A stretch of 64,000 nt of DNA. Origin: DATCMH01 sp036563505 (GTDB lineage: Bacteria; Pseudomonadota; Alphaproteobacteria; Rhizobiales; Beijerinckiaceae). Location of the stretch: the NCBI GenBank assembly GCA_036563505.1, contig DATCMH010000016.1:186001-250000 (forward strand). The letters are read 5' to 3'. The notes under the pieces are model-generated. The model did no database searches and was not told the DNA's origin. It worked only from the letters and a program-made list of their open reading frames with translations. Below are positions 22,938 to 31,952 of this stretch, piece by piece (the first letter of the stretch is position 1; the number at the start of each line of letters is the position of its first letter). The position numbers and the translations under genes were made by a program.

Positions 22938-25649
22938 TTACGCCGCGAGCTGCCGAAGGACGTAGTGGAGGATACCGCCGTTGCGGAAATACTCCAGCTC
23001 GTCGAGCGTATCGATGCGGCAGGTGAGCGGCAGCTCCCGGACCGAGCCGTCGGCGCCCGTGATCTCGGCGGTCAGGGTCTGGCGGGGCTTGAGGCTGCCC
23101 GACAGGCCTCGCAGGGTCACGATCTCGTCGCCCTTGAGGCCGAGCGAGTCCCAGGAATCGCCGTCCTTGAAGACGAGGGGCATGACGCCCATGCCGACAA
23201 GGTTTGAGCGGTGGATGCGCTCGAAGCTCTCGGCGATCACGGCGCGGATGCCGAGCAGGTTCGTGCCCTTGGCCGCCCAGTCGCGGGACGAGCCGGTGCC
23301 GTATTCCTTGCCCGCGAAGACCACGAGCGGCACGCCCTCCGCCTTGTAGCGCATGGCGGCGTCGTAGATCCACATCCGCTCGCCGCCGGGCTGGTAGAGG
23401 GTGTAGCCGCCCTCGACCACGGTGCCGGCCTCGTCGCGCACCATCTGGTTCTTGATGCGGATGTTGGCGAAGGTGCCCCGCATCATGATTTCATGGTTGC
23501 CGCGGCGCGTGCCGTACTGGTTGAAGTCCCGCACGGGCACCTGGTGAGCCTGCAGGTATTCGCCCGCGGGCGAGGTCGCGCGGATGTTGCCGGCCGGGGA
23601 GATGTGGTCGGTGGTGATCGAGTCCCCGAACAGGCCGAGGATGCGGGCGCCGACGATGTCCTCCACGGGCTTGGGCTGCGGGTCCATGTCCTGGAAGTAG
23701 GGCGGGTTCTGAATGTAGGTCGAGCCCATGTCCCAGTCGTAGGTGAGGCCGCCCGAGACCTCGACGCCACGCCAACGCTCGTCGCCCGTGAACACGTCCG
23801 CGTAGCGGCTCTTGAACAGGTCGCGGGTGACGTTGCGGTCGATGAAGTCCTGGATCTCGGCGGAGGAGGGCCAGATGTCCTTGAGATACACCGGCTGCCC
23901 GTCGCGCCCCGTGCCCAGCGGGTCCTTGGCGATGTCGACGAGCATGGAGCCCGCGAGCGCGTAGGCCACGACGAGGGGCGGCGAGGCGAGGTAGTTCGCC
24001 CGGATATCCGGGTTCACGCGGCCCTCGAAGTTGCGGTTGCCTGAGAGCACTGAGCAGGCGACGAGGTCGTTGTCGTTGATCGCCTGGCTCACCTCGGGGA
24101 TCAGCGGCCCCGAATTGCCGATGCAGGAGCCGCAGCCGAACCCGACGAGGTTGAAGCCGAGGCTGTCGAGGTCCTTCTGCAGGCCGGAGCTCGCGAAATA
24201 CTCCGCCACCACCTGGCTGCCGGGGGCAAGCGAGGTCTTGACCCACGGCTTGACGCTGAGGCCCTTCGCGACCGCGTTGCGGGCCAAGAGCCCTGCGCCG
24301 ATCATCACGCTCGGGTTCGAGGTGTTGGTGCACGAGGTGATCGCGGCGAGCACCACGTCGCCGTGGCCGAGATCGTAGTTCGTGCCCTCGACCTTGACCC
24401 GGCGGCCGAGCTCGGAGGCCTTGCGGAACTCCGTGTCCATCGCCTTCGTGAAGGCCTGGCCGGCCTCGTCCAGCAGCACTCGGTCCTGTGGCCGCTTCGG
24501 GCCGGCAAGCGAGGGCCGCACGTCGTTGAGGTCGAGCTCAAGGGTGTCGGTGAAGACCGGGTCCGGGGTCTCGGCGGTGCGCCACAGGCCTTGAGCCTGC
24601 GCGTAGGCCTGGACGAGGGCGATGCGCTCGTCCGTGCGCCCCGTCATGGTGAGGTAGGCGACCGTCTTCTGGTCGATCGGGAAGTAGCCGCAGGTCGCGC
24701 CGTATTCGGGCGCCATGTTGCCGATCGTGGCGCGGTCGGCGACGGGCATGTCGTTCAGCCCCGGACCGTAGAACTCCACGAACTTGCCCACCACGCCCTT
24801 CTTGCGCAGCATCTGCGTGACGGTGAGCACCATGTCGGTGGCGGTGACGCCCTCGCGGAGCTTGCCGGTGAGCTTGAAGCCGATCACCTCGGGGATGAGC
24901 ATCGAGATCGGCTGGCCGAGCATGGCGGCCTCCGCCTCAATGCCGCCGACGCCCCAGCCGAGCACCGCGAGGCCGTTCACCATCGTGGTGTGCGAGTCGG
25001 TGCCCACCAGCGTGTCGGGATAGGCGAAGAGCTCGCCCTCGGTCTCGGATTTGCGGGTCCAGACCGTCTGCGCCAGGAACTCCAGGTTGACCTGGTGGCA
25101 GATGCCGGTGCCCGGGGGCACGACGGAGAAGTTGGCGAAGGCCGTCTGGCCCCATTTGAGGAACTTGTAGCGCTCCGTGTTGCGCTCGTATTCGAGCTCG
25201 ACGTTGCGCTGGAGCGCCAGCGGCGTGCCGAACTCGTCGGTGACGAAGGAATGGTCGATGACGAGGTCGACCGGCACGAGCGGGTTAATCTTGCGCGGGT
25301 CGCCGCCGAGGCCCTTTAAGCCGTCGCGCATCGCGGCGAGATCCACCACAGCCGGCACGCCCGTGAAATCCTGCATCAGGACGCGGGCGGGGCGGAAGGC
25401 GATCTCCTTCTCGGCCTTGCCGCGGTTGTCGTCGGCGAGCCAGGCCGCCACGGCCTCGATGTCGGCCTTGGTGACGGTGCGGCCGTCCTCGAAGCGCAGG
25501 AGGTTCTCGAGGAGAACTTTCAGCGAAAAGGGCAGCTTGGAGATGCCGGAAAGGCCGTTCTTCTCGGCCTCGGTCAGGGAGTAGTAGGTGTAGTGCTTGC
25601 CGCCGACGTCGAGCGTCCGGCGGGCGTTGAAGGAGTCGAGCAGAGCCAT
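22938..25649 (-). CDS. acnA: Aconitate hydratase A
   Basis: This TCA-cycle enzyme interconverts citrate and isocitrate. The 903-residue protein starts MALLDSFNARRTLDVGGKHYTYYSL. It has VLMQDFTGVPAVVDLAAMR, VGTDSHTTMVNGLAVLGWGVGGIEAEAAMLGQP and the three 4Fe-4S ligands (ITSCTNTSNPSVM and GFGCGSCIGNSG). The swivelling domain follows with GDSITTDHISPAGNI and GTGSSRDWAAKG. Full length for the family. It is divergent from ccmA, a gene order common in Hyphomicrobiales. Confidence 0.97.
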   Translation of the reverse strand: MALLDSFNARRTLDVGGKHYTYYSLTEAEKNGLSGISKLPFSLKVLLENLLRFEDGRTVTKADIEAVAAWLADDNRGKAEKEIAFRPARVLMQDFTGVPAVVDLAAMRDGLKGLGGDPRKINPLVPVDLVIDHSFVTDEFGTPLALQRNVELEYERNTERYKFLKWGQTAFANFSVVPPGTGICHQVNLEFLAQTVWTRKSETEGELFAYPDTLVGTDSHTTMVNGLAVLGWGVGGIEAEAAMLGQPISMLIPEVIGFKLTGKLREGVTATDMVLTVTQMLRKKGVVGKFVEFYGPGLNDMPVADRATIGNMAPEYGATCGYFPIDQKTVAYLTMTGRTDERIALVQAYAQAQGLWRTAETPDPVFTDTLELDLNDVRPSLAGPKRPQDRVLLDEAGQAFTKAMDTEFRKASELGRRVKVEGTNYDLGHGDVVLAAITSCTNTSNPSVMIGAGLLARNAVAKGLSVKPWVKTSLAPGSQVVAEYFASSGLQKDLDSLGFNLVGFGCGSCIGNSGPLIPEVSQAINDNDLVACSVLSGNRNFEGRVNPDIRANYLASPPLVVAYALAGSMLVDIAKDPLGTGRDGQPVYLKDIWPSSAEIQDFIDRNVTRDLFKSRYADVFTGDERWRGVEVSGGLTYDWDMGSTYIQNPPYFQDMDPQPKPVEDIVGARILGLFGDSITTDHISPAGNIRATSPAGEYLQAHQVPVRDFNQYGTRRGNHEIMMRGTFANIRIKNQMVRDEAGTVVEGGYTLYQPGGERMWIYDAAMRYKAEGVPLVVFAGKEYGTGSSRDWAAKGTNLLGIRAVIAESFERIHRSNLVGMGVMPLVFKDGDSWDSLGLKGDEIVTLRGLSGSLKPRQTLTAEITGADGSVRELPLTCRIDTLDELEYFRNGGILHYVLRQLAA

Positions 25650-25892
25650 GGGCTGGTCCTCGCGAGCGGTTGATCCACATCAGGTGCTCGGCCGATGCGC
25701 AGAGAAGCGCGCGCCGCCCCGGGGGTGCCCGGATGAGGAGTGCGCGCGAGACGGATTGGACGTCTCTTCAGAGCGCGCGGCGCAGCCACGGCTCATATAG
25801 GCGATTTCGCGCGCCTCCGCTACACGGTTTGGAACCGTTCCAGGCGGGACGCGACAGGGCGTGAGGCAGAGGATGGCGAGGGGCGGACGGTG

Positions 25893-27377
25893 ATGGAACT
25901 CTCCGTCCGGGACCTCGCCTGCCGCCGCTCCGGGCGGCTCGTCTTCGCGGGCCTCGCCTTCGATGTCCGCGCGGGCGAGGCGCTCCTCGTGACCGGGCGC
26001 AACGGGGCCGGCAAGTCGAGCCTGCTCGCGATCCTCTCGGGGCGCCTGCGGCCCGAGGGCGGGACCGTGGAGGCTTCCGGCATCGGCGATCGGACGTTAC
26101 CTGAGTGCCTCCACCTCGTCGGCCACCGGGACGCCCTGAAAGCCGCGCTCACGGCCGAGGAGAACCTCGCCTTCGTCCGCGACCTTCTCGGCGATGCCCG
26201 CCTTGAGCCCCGGGAGGCCCTGGCGCGGGTGGGGCTGGAGCACGCGGCGAACCTGCCCGTCGCCTATCTCTCCGCCGGCCAGCGCCGGCGCGTGGCGCTG
26301 GCCCGCCTCCTCGTGGCGCACCGCCCCCTCTGGCTCCTCGACGAACCGACGGCGGCGCTGGACACGGGCTCGCAGGAGGTGCTGCTCGGGCTGATGCGGG
26401 AGCACTTGGCCGAGGGCGGCCTCGTCGTCGCGGCGACGCATCAGGCGCTCGATCTGCCGGGGGTCAGGGAGGTCAGGATCGAGCGGCCGGTGATCGCGCC
26501 CAACCCTCCCCCCTCCGCGGGGGAGGGTGCCTCGCGCAGCGAGGCGGGAGAGGGGCCGCGCGAGGCACGAGCGCACGGCGAAGCCGATGATTTCACGATA
26601 CCCTTCGCTTCGCGAGCGCCCGTTCCGGGCGCACCCCCTCTCCCGACCCCCGCTGACGCGGGGGCCACCCTCCCCCGCGAGGGGGGAGGGAGCGCGCCGA
26701 TGATGGGGCGCGGGAAACCCCTCACCGCCCTGCTGCGCCGTGACCTTACCCTCGCCGCGCGGGTCGGCGGGTCGGGCGGGCTCGGGCTCGTGTTCTTCCT
26801 GATGATCGTGACGCTCATCCCCTTCGCGCTCGGGCCCGATCTCAACCTCTTGGCCCGCATCGGCCCGGCGATCCTGTGGCTCTCGGCCGTCCTCGCGACG
26901 CTGATCGGCCTCGACCGGCTCTTTCAGGCTGACGAGGAGGACGGCTCCCTCGACCTCTTGCGTGCGGCGCCGGCGTCCCTCGAAGCCCTCGTGCTCGCCA
27001 AGGTCGCGGCGCATTGGCTCACCACCGGCCTGCCGCTGGCCCTCGCCTCGCCCCTGTTCGGGCTCCTTCTCGCCTTGTCGGGGGAGGGCATGGGCGCCAC
27101 CGCGGCGACGCTTCTCGTCGGGACGCCGGCGCTCACTTTCGTGGGGGCAGTCGGGGCGGCGCTCACCGCCACGATCCGGCGCGGCGGGCTGATCCTGGCG
27201 ATCCTCGTCCTGCCTTTGATGGTGCCGAGCCTGATCTTCGGCGTGTCGGCGGCCAACGCGGCGCTCGGCGGCACCGTGCCCTTCGCGACGCCTTTCCTCG
27301 TTCTTCTCGCCCTGTCCCTGATCTCCGGGGTGATCGGCACGCTCGCCGCGGCGGCGGCCCTGCGCTTCGGCGAGTAG
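25893..27377 (+). CDS. ccmA: Cytochrome c biogenesis heme exporter: CcmA ATPase and CcmB permease in one reading frame
   Basis: A single 494-residue frame holds two proteins that are normally separate. The first half is CcmA: LSVRDLACRRSGRLVFAGLAF, Walker A TGRNGAGKSS, signature LSAGQRRRVALARLL and Walker B LWLLDEPTAALD. A roughly 60-residue linker of translated repeat DNA (APNPPPSAGEGASRSEAGEG and on to LPREGGGSAP) follows. CcmB then starts at MMGRGKPLTALLRRDLTLAARVGG and has six hydrophobic helices. Start: ATG at 25893, with an adjoining GTG just before. Either a true CcmA-CcmB fusion is made, or CcmB starts at an internal ATG (separate entry). The complex works with CcmC/CcmD on heme delivery to CcmE. 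Confidence 0.85.
   Translation: MELSVRDLACRRSGRLVFAGLAFDVRAGEALLVTGRNGAGKSSLLAILSGRLRPEGGTVEASGIGDRTLPECLHLVGHRDALKAALTAEENLAFVRDLLGDARLEPREALARVGLEHAANLPVAYLSAGQRRRVALARLLVAHRPLWLLDEPTAALDTGSQEVLLGLMREHLAEGGLVVAATHQALDLPGVREVRIERPVIAPNPPPSAGEGASRSEAGEGPREARAHGEADDFTIPFASRAPVPGAPPLPTPADAGATLPREGGGSAPMMGRGKPLTALLRRDLTLAARVGGSGGLGLVFFLMIVTLIPFALGPDLNLLARIGPAILWLSAVLATLIGLDRLFQADEEDGSLDLLRAAPASLEALVLAKVAAHWLTTGLPLALASPLFGLLLALSGEGMGATAATLLVGTPALTFVGAVGAALTATIRRGGLILAILVLPLMVPSLIFGVSAANAALGGTVPFATPFLVLLALSLISGVIGTLAAAAALRFGE
26503..26697. repeat. Family A repeat inside the ccmA-ccmB frame
   Basis: The block begins CCCTCCCCCCTCCGCGGGGGAGGG and ends CCCTCCCCCGCGAGGGGGGAGGG, with CTCTCCCGACCCCCGCTGAC and GCGGGGGCCACCCTC between, matching the core of the 2530-2672 copy. 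It contains no stop in the ccmA frame, so the usual ccmA stop has been bypassed. The final GGGGGAGGGAG also supplies a Shine-Dalgarno-like string about 8 bases ahead of the ccmB ATG. Confidence 0.85.
26700..27377 (+). CDS. ccmB: CcmB module, possible separate translation start
   Basis: From the ATG at 26700 the product is 225 residues, the usual CcmB length, beginning MMGRGKPLTALLRRDLTLAA. It contains LIGLDRLFQADEEDGSLDLL, a CcmB hallmark, and six predicted membrane helices. GGGGGAGGGAG in the repeat upstream could recruit ribosomes. The module is in frame with ccmA, so this entry is an alternative to, or internal product of, the joined frame. CcmB is the membrane part of the heme-handling ABC complex of system I cytochrome c maturation. 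Confidence 0.75.
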   Translation: MMGRGKPLTALLRRDLTLAARVGGSGGLGLVFFLMIVTLIPFALGPDLNLLARIGPAILWLSAVLATLIGLDRLFQADEEDGSLDLLRAAPASLEALVLAKVAAHWLTTGLPLALASPLFGLLLALSGEGMGATAATLLVGTPALTFVGAVGAALTATIRRGGLILAILVLPLMVPSLIFGVSAANAALGGTVPFATPFLVLLALSLISGVIGTLAAAAALRFGE

Positions 27378-27380
27378 GCG

Positions 27381-27734
27381 TTAGGGCCGATAGGCGTAGG
27401 CTGCGCCGACGAGCAGCGCCTCGCCGACGAGGACGCCCGCCAGCACCGAGCGGCCGGCGAGGCGATAGGCGGCGAGCGCGGCCGCAATGGCGCCGATCCG
27501 GGCCAAAGCCGGCACGGCGGCGAGCGCGCCGCCGGGGGCGACCAGGATCTTGGCGACAACGCCTGCGAGCAGGGCGGTCGCCACCGCCGTGACCCAGGCG
27601 AGCACCTCGCTCTCCGGGTCGAGCCGGCGCGCGACGAGCACGGCGAGCTGGCGCCAGACCTCGCTCGGCAGGAAGCCCACGAGCACGACGAGGTAGGGCG
27701 CCAGCGGCCCGGCGAGCGCGAGGAGATCGCTCAT
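27381..27734 (-). CDS. azlD: AzlD family branched-chain amino acid exporter subunit
   Basis: The 117-residue hydrophobic protein (four helices) starts MSDLLALAGPLAPYLVVLVGFLPSEVWRQLAVLVARRLD, the AzlD form. It is translated from an ATG overlapping the azlC stop (ATGA). Together they would form an AzlCD efflux system for branched-chain amino acids. It ends 3 bases from the convergent ccmB stop. Confidence 0.85.
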   Translation of the reverse strand: MSDLLALAGPLAPYLVVLVGFLPSEVWRQLAVLVARRLDPESEVLAWVTAVATALLAGVVAKILVAPGGALAAVPALARIGAIAAALAAYRLAGRSVLAGVLVGEALLVGAAYAYRP

Positions 27735-28438
27735 GACCTGGCCCGCGCCCGGCGCCCGACGGCGTAGGCGATGGTGCCGGCGACGAGCCCCGTCGCGAGG
27801 AGGTCCATGTCGGGACCGACGAGGAGCGTGCCGAGGGGCGCCAGGACGAAGCCGAGCCCCACCGCGACCGCGTCGGCCGAGCCGCGCAGGCCCGCGACGA
27901 GGGACAAGGTGAAAAAGACCGGCGTGAGGAAGAGGAGGCCCGCCGCAAGCGGCGGCGGCAGCGTCGCCGCGAGCAGGTGCCCGAGGCCCGTCAACGCCGC
28001 GCTCACCACGATGAGGGTGAAGCCGAAGCCGAAATAGTAGGGAACTCGGTCCTCCAACGGCAGGTCGGGCAGGCGCCGCCGGCTCTCGACCCAGAGGGTC
28101 ACGGCGACGAGATGGGCCGCGAGAACCTGCGTCGCGATCCGCTGCCCCGGCCGGCGCAGCAGCGGCAGGATGCTCATCACCATGGGCAGGAAGCGCACGG
28201 AGGAGAGCCCGACGGCGAGCGCGATGGCAGGGAGCGCCATTCCGGCGGCGAGCCCCGCATAGAGGATCGCCTGCGCGGGCGAGGCCCAGACGAGCACGGT
28301 CGAGAGCATCGCCGCCCCCACGGGATGGCCGGCGTCGCGGGCGAGGCCCCCGATCCCGAGCATGGAGAAGCCGACGATCCAGGCCGGCAGCGCCAGCGCG
28401 TCGAGGATGCCGCGGGCGACGATGCGGCGCGACGTCAC
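27731..28438 (-). CDS. azlC: AzlC family branched-chain amino acid exporter subunit
   Basis: The 235-residue membrane protein has LDALALPAWIVGFSMLGIGGLARDAG and then STVLVWASPAQAILYAGLAAG, the AzlC pattern, with several further helices. It begins with a GTG that overlaps the upstream pseudouridine synthase stop (GTGA), and its own stop overlaps azlD. The three genes are thus translationally coupled. The substrate is assigned by family only. Confidence 0.88.
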   Translation of the reverse strand: MTSRRIVARGILDALALPAWIVGFSMLGIGGLARDAGHPVGAAMLSTVLVWASPAQAILYAGLAAGMALPAIALAVGLSSVRFLPMVMSILPLLRRPGQRIATQVLAAHLVAVTLWVESRRRLPDLPLEDRVPYYFGFGFTLIVVSAALTGLGHLLAATLPPPLAAGLLFLTPVFFTLSLVAGLRGSADAVAVGLGFVLAPLGTLLVGPDMDLLATGLVAGTIAYAVGRRARARS

Positions 28439-29124
28439 GGCTCGGTCCTTTCAGCCCCGCAATCCGCCAGCGCGGCCCGCATGTGGTCCGGGACGGAGGC
28501 CTCGACCCGGACGGGCTCCTTGCGCGGGTTGAGCGGCAAGGCAACGGCGCGGGCGTGCAGGTGCAGCGGCGGGCCGTGAAAGCGCGGCGCCGTGCCGTAG
28601 ACGGCGTCGCCCCGGATCGGCCAGCCCATCGCGGCGCAATGGGCGCGCAGCTGGTGCGTGCGCCCCGTGACCGGTTGGAGCTCGAGCCACGTCGCCCCCG
28701 CACCGCGGCCGAGGACGCGCCAGAGGGTCAGGGCCGGCTGGCCCGCGGGGTCGACCTTCACCCACCAGCCGCGCTCGGGCGAGCGTGGCGCGAGCGGCAG
28801 ATCGATTTTGCCCTCCGCCTCCGCAGGCCCGCCCTCGACGACGGCCCAGTAGCGCTTCTCGACGGCGCCCTCCTTGAACAGGCGCCCGAGCAGGGCCAGC
28901 GCCTTCGGGTGCCGGCCGAGCACGAGGCAGCCCGACGTCTCCTTGTCGAGCCGGTGCGCGGCCTGCGGCGGCCGCGGCAGGCCGAAGCGCAGGGCGTCGA
29001 GATGGCGGTGCAGGGTCTCGCCGCCCTTCGGTCCGGGGTGGACCGGCAGCCCGGCGGGTTTGTCGAGGACAAGCATCAGCCCGTCGCGATGGAGCACCCG
29101 AGCCTGGATCTCCTCCGCCGTCAT
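28435..29124 (-). CDS. RluA-family RNA pseudouridine synthase
   Basis: The 229-residue protein has the catalytic motif AAHRLDKETSGCLVLGRH, whose Asp attacks the uridine, plus EKRYWAVVEG and GRTHQLRAHCAAMGWPIRGDAVYG. There is no S4 domain, and the length matches the short RluA/TruC-like branch rather than RluD. The modified site (rRNA or tRNA) cannot be assigned from sequence. It is divergent from ftsY. Confidence 0.92.
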   Translation of the reverse strand: MTAEEIQARVLHRDGLMLVLDKPAGLPVHPGPKGGETLHRHLDALRFGLPRPPQAAHRLDKETSGCLVLGRHPKALALLGRLFKEGAVEKRYWAVVEGGPAEAEGKIDLPLAPRSPERGWWVKVDPAGQPALTLWRVLGRGAGATWLELQPVTGRTHQLRAHCAAMGWPIRGDAVYGTAPRFHGPPLHLHARAVALPLNPRKEPVRVEASVPDHMRAALADCGAERTEP

Positions 29125-29234
29125 GACCCCTTCCGCCCCTTGCCGCGTTTCGGCTATCGGGTCTCGTTCCCACGGGCAAGGGCGGCCCCTGCAAGGGTGA
29201 GCCGCTGCCAGGGCGGCCGGAGAAGGCGCGAGCG

Positions 29235-30572
29235 ATGAGCGAAAACGAGACGAAGCCGGGCTTCTTCGGGCGCCTGTTCGGCCGCAAGACCGCGGAGACG
29301 ACGCGCCCGAGCGAGGCGCCGCAGCCGCAGGCCGGCGAGGAAGCGCCGGCCGCCCCGGTCCCTGCCTCCCGCTCGGAAGGCGCGCCGGACTTCACCACGG
29401 CCGCCGCGGCCCACGAGTTGCCCCCCGTCGAGCCGACGGTGACGCAGGCCTCGCCCGACTTCGCCCCCGAGCCGACCCTGCCCCCGGAGCTCGCCGGCGC
29501 CGACCTGCAGCCCGTCGAGGGCATCGAGCCGGAAGGCGGCGCTCCCGCCGAGCCGATTCCCCGCGCGGAGCCGGAAGTGGCTCCGGGCGCCAGTGCGCCA
29601 GGCAGCCTCGCCGCAGGACCCGATACTGCCGCGCCAAACTCCGAGCCGCCCCGCACCTGGTGGCGGCGCCTCACCGAGGGCCTGCGCCGCACCTCCTCGT
29701 CCTTGAGCGAGGGGGTGACGGGCATCTTCACCAAGCGGCGGCTCGACGCCACGGTGCTGGAGGAACTCGAGGACGTTCTCGTCCAGGCCGATCTCGGGGT
29801 GGAGATGGCCACGCGCATCGCGGAGGCCGTCGGGCGCGGGCGCTACGACAAGGAGATCGCCCCCGAGGAGGTCAAGGCGATCCTCGCGGCGGAGGCCGAG
29901 AAGGCGCTCCAGCCCGTAGCGAAGCCGCTTGCGGTCGACCGCACCCGGAAGCCGTTCGTCATCCTCATGGCCGGCGTGAACGGGGCGGGCAAGACCACCA
30001 CCATCGGCAAGCTCGCCCAAAAATTCCGGGCACAAGGCCTGAAGGTGACCCTCGCCGCGGGCGACACGTTTCGCGCCGCGGCCATCGAGCAGCTCAAGGT
30101 TTGGGGGCAGCGCACGGGCGCCAGGGTCGTCGCCCGAGAGCAGGGATCGGACGCGACAGGCCTCGCCTTCGACGCGCTCCAAGAGGCGCGCGAGGACGGC
30201 ACGGACGTGCTCCTCATCGACACCGCCGGGCGTCTCCAGAACAAGGCCGGCCTGATGGCGGAATTGGAGAAGATCGTGCGGGTGTTGCGCAAGGTCGATC
30301 CCGACGCCCCGCACGCCGTGCTGCTCGTTCTCGACGCGACGGTGGGCCAGAACGCGGTCAGCCAGGTCGAGCTCTTCGGCAAGGCGGCGGGGGTCACCGG
30401 CCTCGTGATGACGAAGCTCGACGGCACGGCCCGGGGCGGCATCCTCGTCGCGCTCGCCGAGCGCTTCAAGCTGCCCGTCCACTTCATCGGGGTCGGCGAG
30501 GGCGTCGACGACCTCGAGCCCTTCGCGGCCCGCGACTTCGCCCGCGCCGTGGCGGGGCTCGAGGAGGCGTGA
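29235..30572 (+). CDS. ftsY: Signal recognition particle receptor FtsY
   Basis: FtsY is the membrane-associated SRP receptor and the GTPase partner of Ffh. The 445 residues start with a short basic-aromatic segment (KPGFFGRLFGRK), then about 130 residues rich in Pro, Ala and Glu. The NG domain follows: GVNGAGKTTTIGKLA near residue 241, AGDTFRAAAIEQL, DTAGR near 328 and TKLDGTARGG near 392. The C-terminal GVGEGVDDLEPF is diagnostic. It lies 32 bases ahead of the septation protein gene. Confidence 0.97.
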   Translation: MSENETKPGFFGRLFGRKTAETTRPSEAPQPQAGEEAPAAPVPASRSEGAPDFTTAAAAHELPPVEPTVTQASPDFAPEPTLPPELAGADLQPVEGIEPEGGAPAEPIPRAEPEVAPGASAPGSLAAGPDTAAPNSEPPRTWWRRLTEGLRRTSSSLSEGVTGIFTKRRLDATVLEELEDVLVQADLGVEMATRIAEAVGRGRYDKEIAPEEVKAILAAEAEKALQPVAKPLAVDRTRKPFVILMAGVNGAGKTTTIGKLAQKFRAQGLKVTLAAGDTFRAAAIEQLKVWGQRTGARVVAREQGSDATGLAFDALQEAREDGTDVLLIDTAGRLQNKAGLMAELEKIVRVLRKVDPDAPHAVLLVLDATVGQNAVSQVELFGKAAGVTGLVMTKLDGTARGGILVALAERFKLPVHFIGVGEGVDDLEPFAARDFARAVAGLEEA

Positions 30573-30604
30573 CAGGGGCTTCCCGCCCTGGCACAAGCGG
30601 GCCC

Positions 30605-31213
30605 ATGGCCGATCCTCGCGCCCCTGCCCTGCCCCCGCTCCTGAAACTCGCCCTCGAGCTCGGGCCGCTGGGCCTGTTCTTTCTCGGCAACTCCTACGCC
30701 GAGCGCTTCGGCGTGCCGGCGGACCAAAAGCTCTTCCTCGCGACGGGCGTGTTCATCGTCGCGACGCTCATCGCGCTCGCCATCCACTACGCCCTGGTGC
30801 GGCGGCTTCCCATCATGCCCCTCGTCTCGGGCGTCGTGGTCGTGGTCTTCGGCGGGCTGACGCTCGTCTTGCAGGACGAGCTCTTCATCAAGCTCAAGCC
30901 CACCATCGTGAATACGCTGTTCGGCCTCGTGCTGCTCGGCGGCCTCGCGTTCGGGCGCTCGCTGCTCGCCTACGTGCTCGACAGCGTCTTCGCCCTGGAC
31001 GAGGAGGGCTGGCGCAAGCTGACCCTGCGCTGGGGGCTATTCTTCCTCTTCCTCGCGGTGGTGAACGAGGTGGTCTGGCGCACGCAATCCACCGACGCCT
31101 GGGTGAGCTTCAAGGTGTTCGGCATCATGCCGATCACGCTGGCCTTCGCCTTGGCGCAGACGCCGCTCCTGATGCGCCATCAGCTGCCGGAAGACGGGAC
31201 GGGCGGGAGCTGA
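30605..31213 (+). CDS. yciB: Septation protein A (YciB/IspZ family)
   Basis: The 202-residue membrane protein starts MADPRAPALPPLLKLALELGPLGLFFLGNSYAERFG. It has KPTIVNTLFGLVLLGGLAFGRSLLAYVL and LTLRWGLFFLFLAVVNEVVWR, the YciB/IspZ signature, with five to six helices. Homologues influence cell envelope synthesis and intracellular septation. It lies downstream of ftsY, the usual order in Hyphomicrobiales, and precedes the convergent ccm genes with a family B repeat between. Confidence 0.93.
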   Translation: MADPRAPALPPLLKLALELGPLGLFFLGNSYAERFGVPADQKLFLATGVFIVATLIALAIHYALVRRLPIMPLVSGVVVVVFGGLTLVLQDELFIKLKPTIVNTLFGLVLLGGLAFGRSLLAYVLDSVFALDEEGWRKLTLRWGLFFLFLAVVNEVVWRTQSTDAWVSFKVFGIMPITLAFALAQTPLLMRHQLPEDGTGGS

Positions 31214-31231
31214 CCCTTTCGGCCTCCAACC

Positions 31232-31349
31232 GTCATTCCGGGGCGCGCGAAGCGCGAACCCGGAATCCACGACCTAGCCGAATGCTGATCGCGGCGGTTC
31301 ACCCAGCCATGGATTCCGGGCTCTCGGCTGCGCCGAGCCCCGGAATGAC
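31232..31349. repeat. Family B repeat, copy 2 (yciB-ccmG)
   Basis: The element begins GTCATTCCGGGGCGCGCGAAG and ends GAGCCCCGGAATGAC, with CCCGGAATCCA and TGGATTCCGGG as inner arms. It lies in a convergent intergenic gap, ending 4 bases before the ccmG stop, where it may serve as a transcription barrier. Confidence 0.88.
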
Positions 31350-31352
31350 GGC

Positions 31353-31952
31353 CTAGGGCTGGCGCGCCTGGCGCACCTTCTCCAGGAAAGCCGGCATCGT
31401 CTGGGGCGTGAGCGGGCCGATATGCTTGTGGCGGATACGCCCGTCCGGGCCGACGACGAAGGTTTCGGGCACGCCGTAGACCCCCCAGTCGATGGCGGTG
31501 CGGCCCGGGGCGTCGAAGCCCACGGCGCTGAAGGGATTGCCTAAGCTGCCGAGGAAGCGTCGGGCGTTCTCCGGATTGTCCTTGTAGGCGATGCCCACCA
31601 CCCGCAGGTCCGGCGTCTTGGCAAGGTCCATGAGAAGCGGGTGTTCCTGCCGGCAAGGCGCGCACCACGACGCCCAGACGTTGACCACCGTCACCTGGCC
31701 GGTGCGCAGATCGGCGTCGGCAAGGCCCGGCACGGGAGCTCCGCCTGCGACGAGACCTTCCAGGGGTGGCAGGGAGAAGCTCGGCACCGGCCGGCCGATC
31801 AGCGCCGAGGGCACGGCCGCGGGATCGCCGGAGAACAGCCGCACCAGGAACAGGGCGGCAAGCCCCGCGAAGACGAGGACGGGCAGCAGGAAAAGGAGGC
31901 GCGCCCGGCCGCGTCCTGCCTCGGCGTCGCCGGGCGCTTCGGCGGGCGTCAC
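31353..31952 (-). CDS. ccmG: Periplasmic thiol-disulfide oxidoreductase CcmG/DsbE
   Basis: CcmG keeps apocytochrome c haem-binding thiols reduced. The 199-residue protein starts from a GTG that overlaps the ccmD stop. It has an N-terminal membrane anchor (LLFLLPVLVFAGLAALFLV), then a thioredoxin domain with the active site WASWCAPCRQEHP, GIAYKDNPENARRFL and the cis-Pro segment YGVPETFVVG. It is the last gene of the ccmC-ccmD-ccmG run. Confidence 0.94.
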   Translation of the reverse strand: MTPAEAPGDAEAGRGRARLLFLLPVLVFAGLAALFLVRLFSGDPAAVPSALIGRPVPSFSLPPLEGLVAGGAPVPGLADADLRTGQVTVVNVWASWCAPCRQEHPLLMDLAKTPDLRVVGIAYKDNPENARRFLGSLGNPFSAVGFDAPGRTAIDWGVYGVPETFVVGPDGRIRHKHIGPLTPQTMPAFLEKVRQARQP

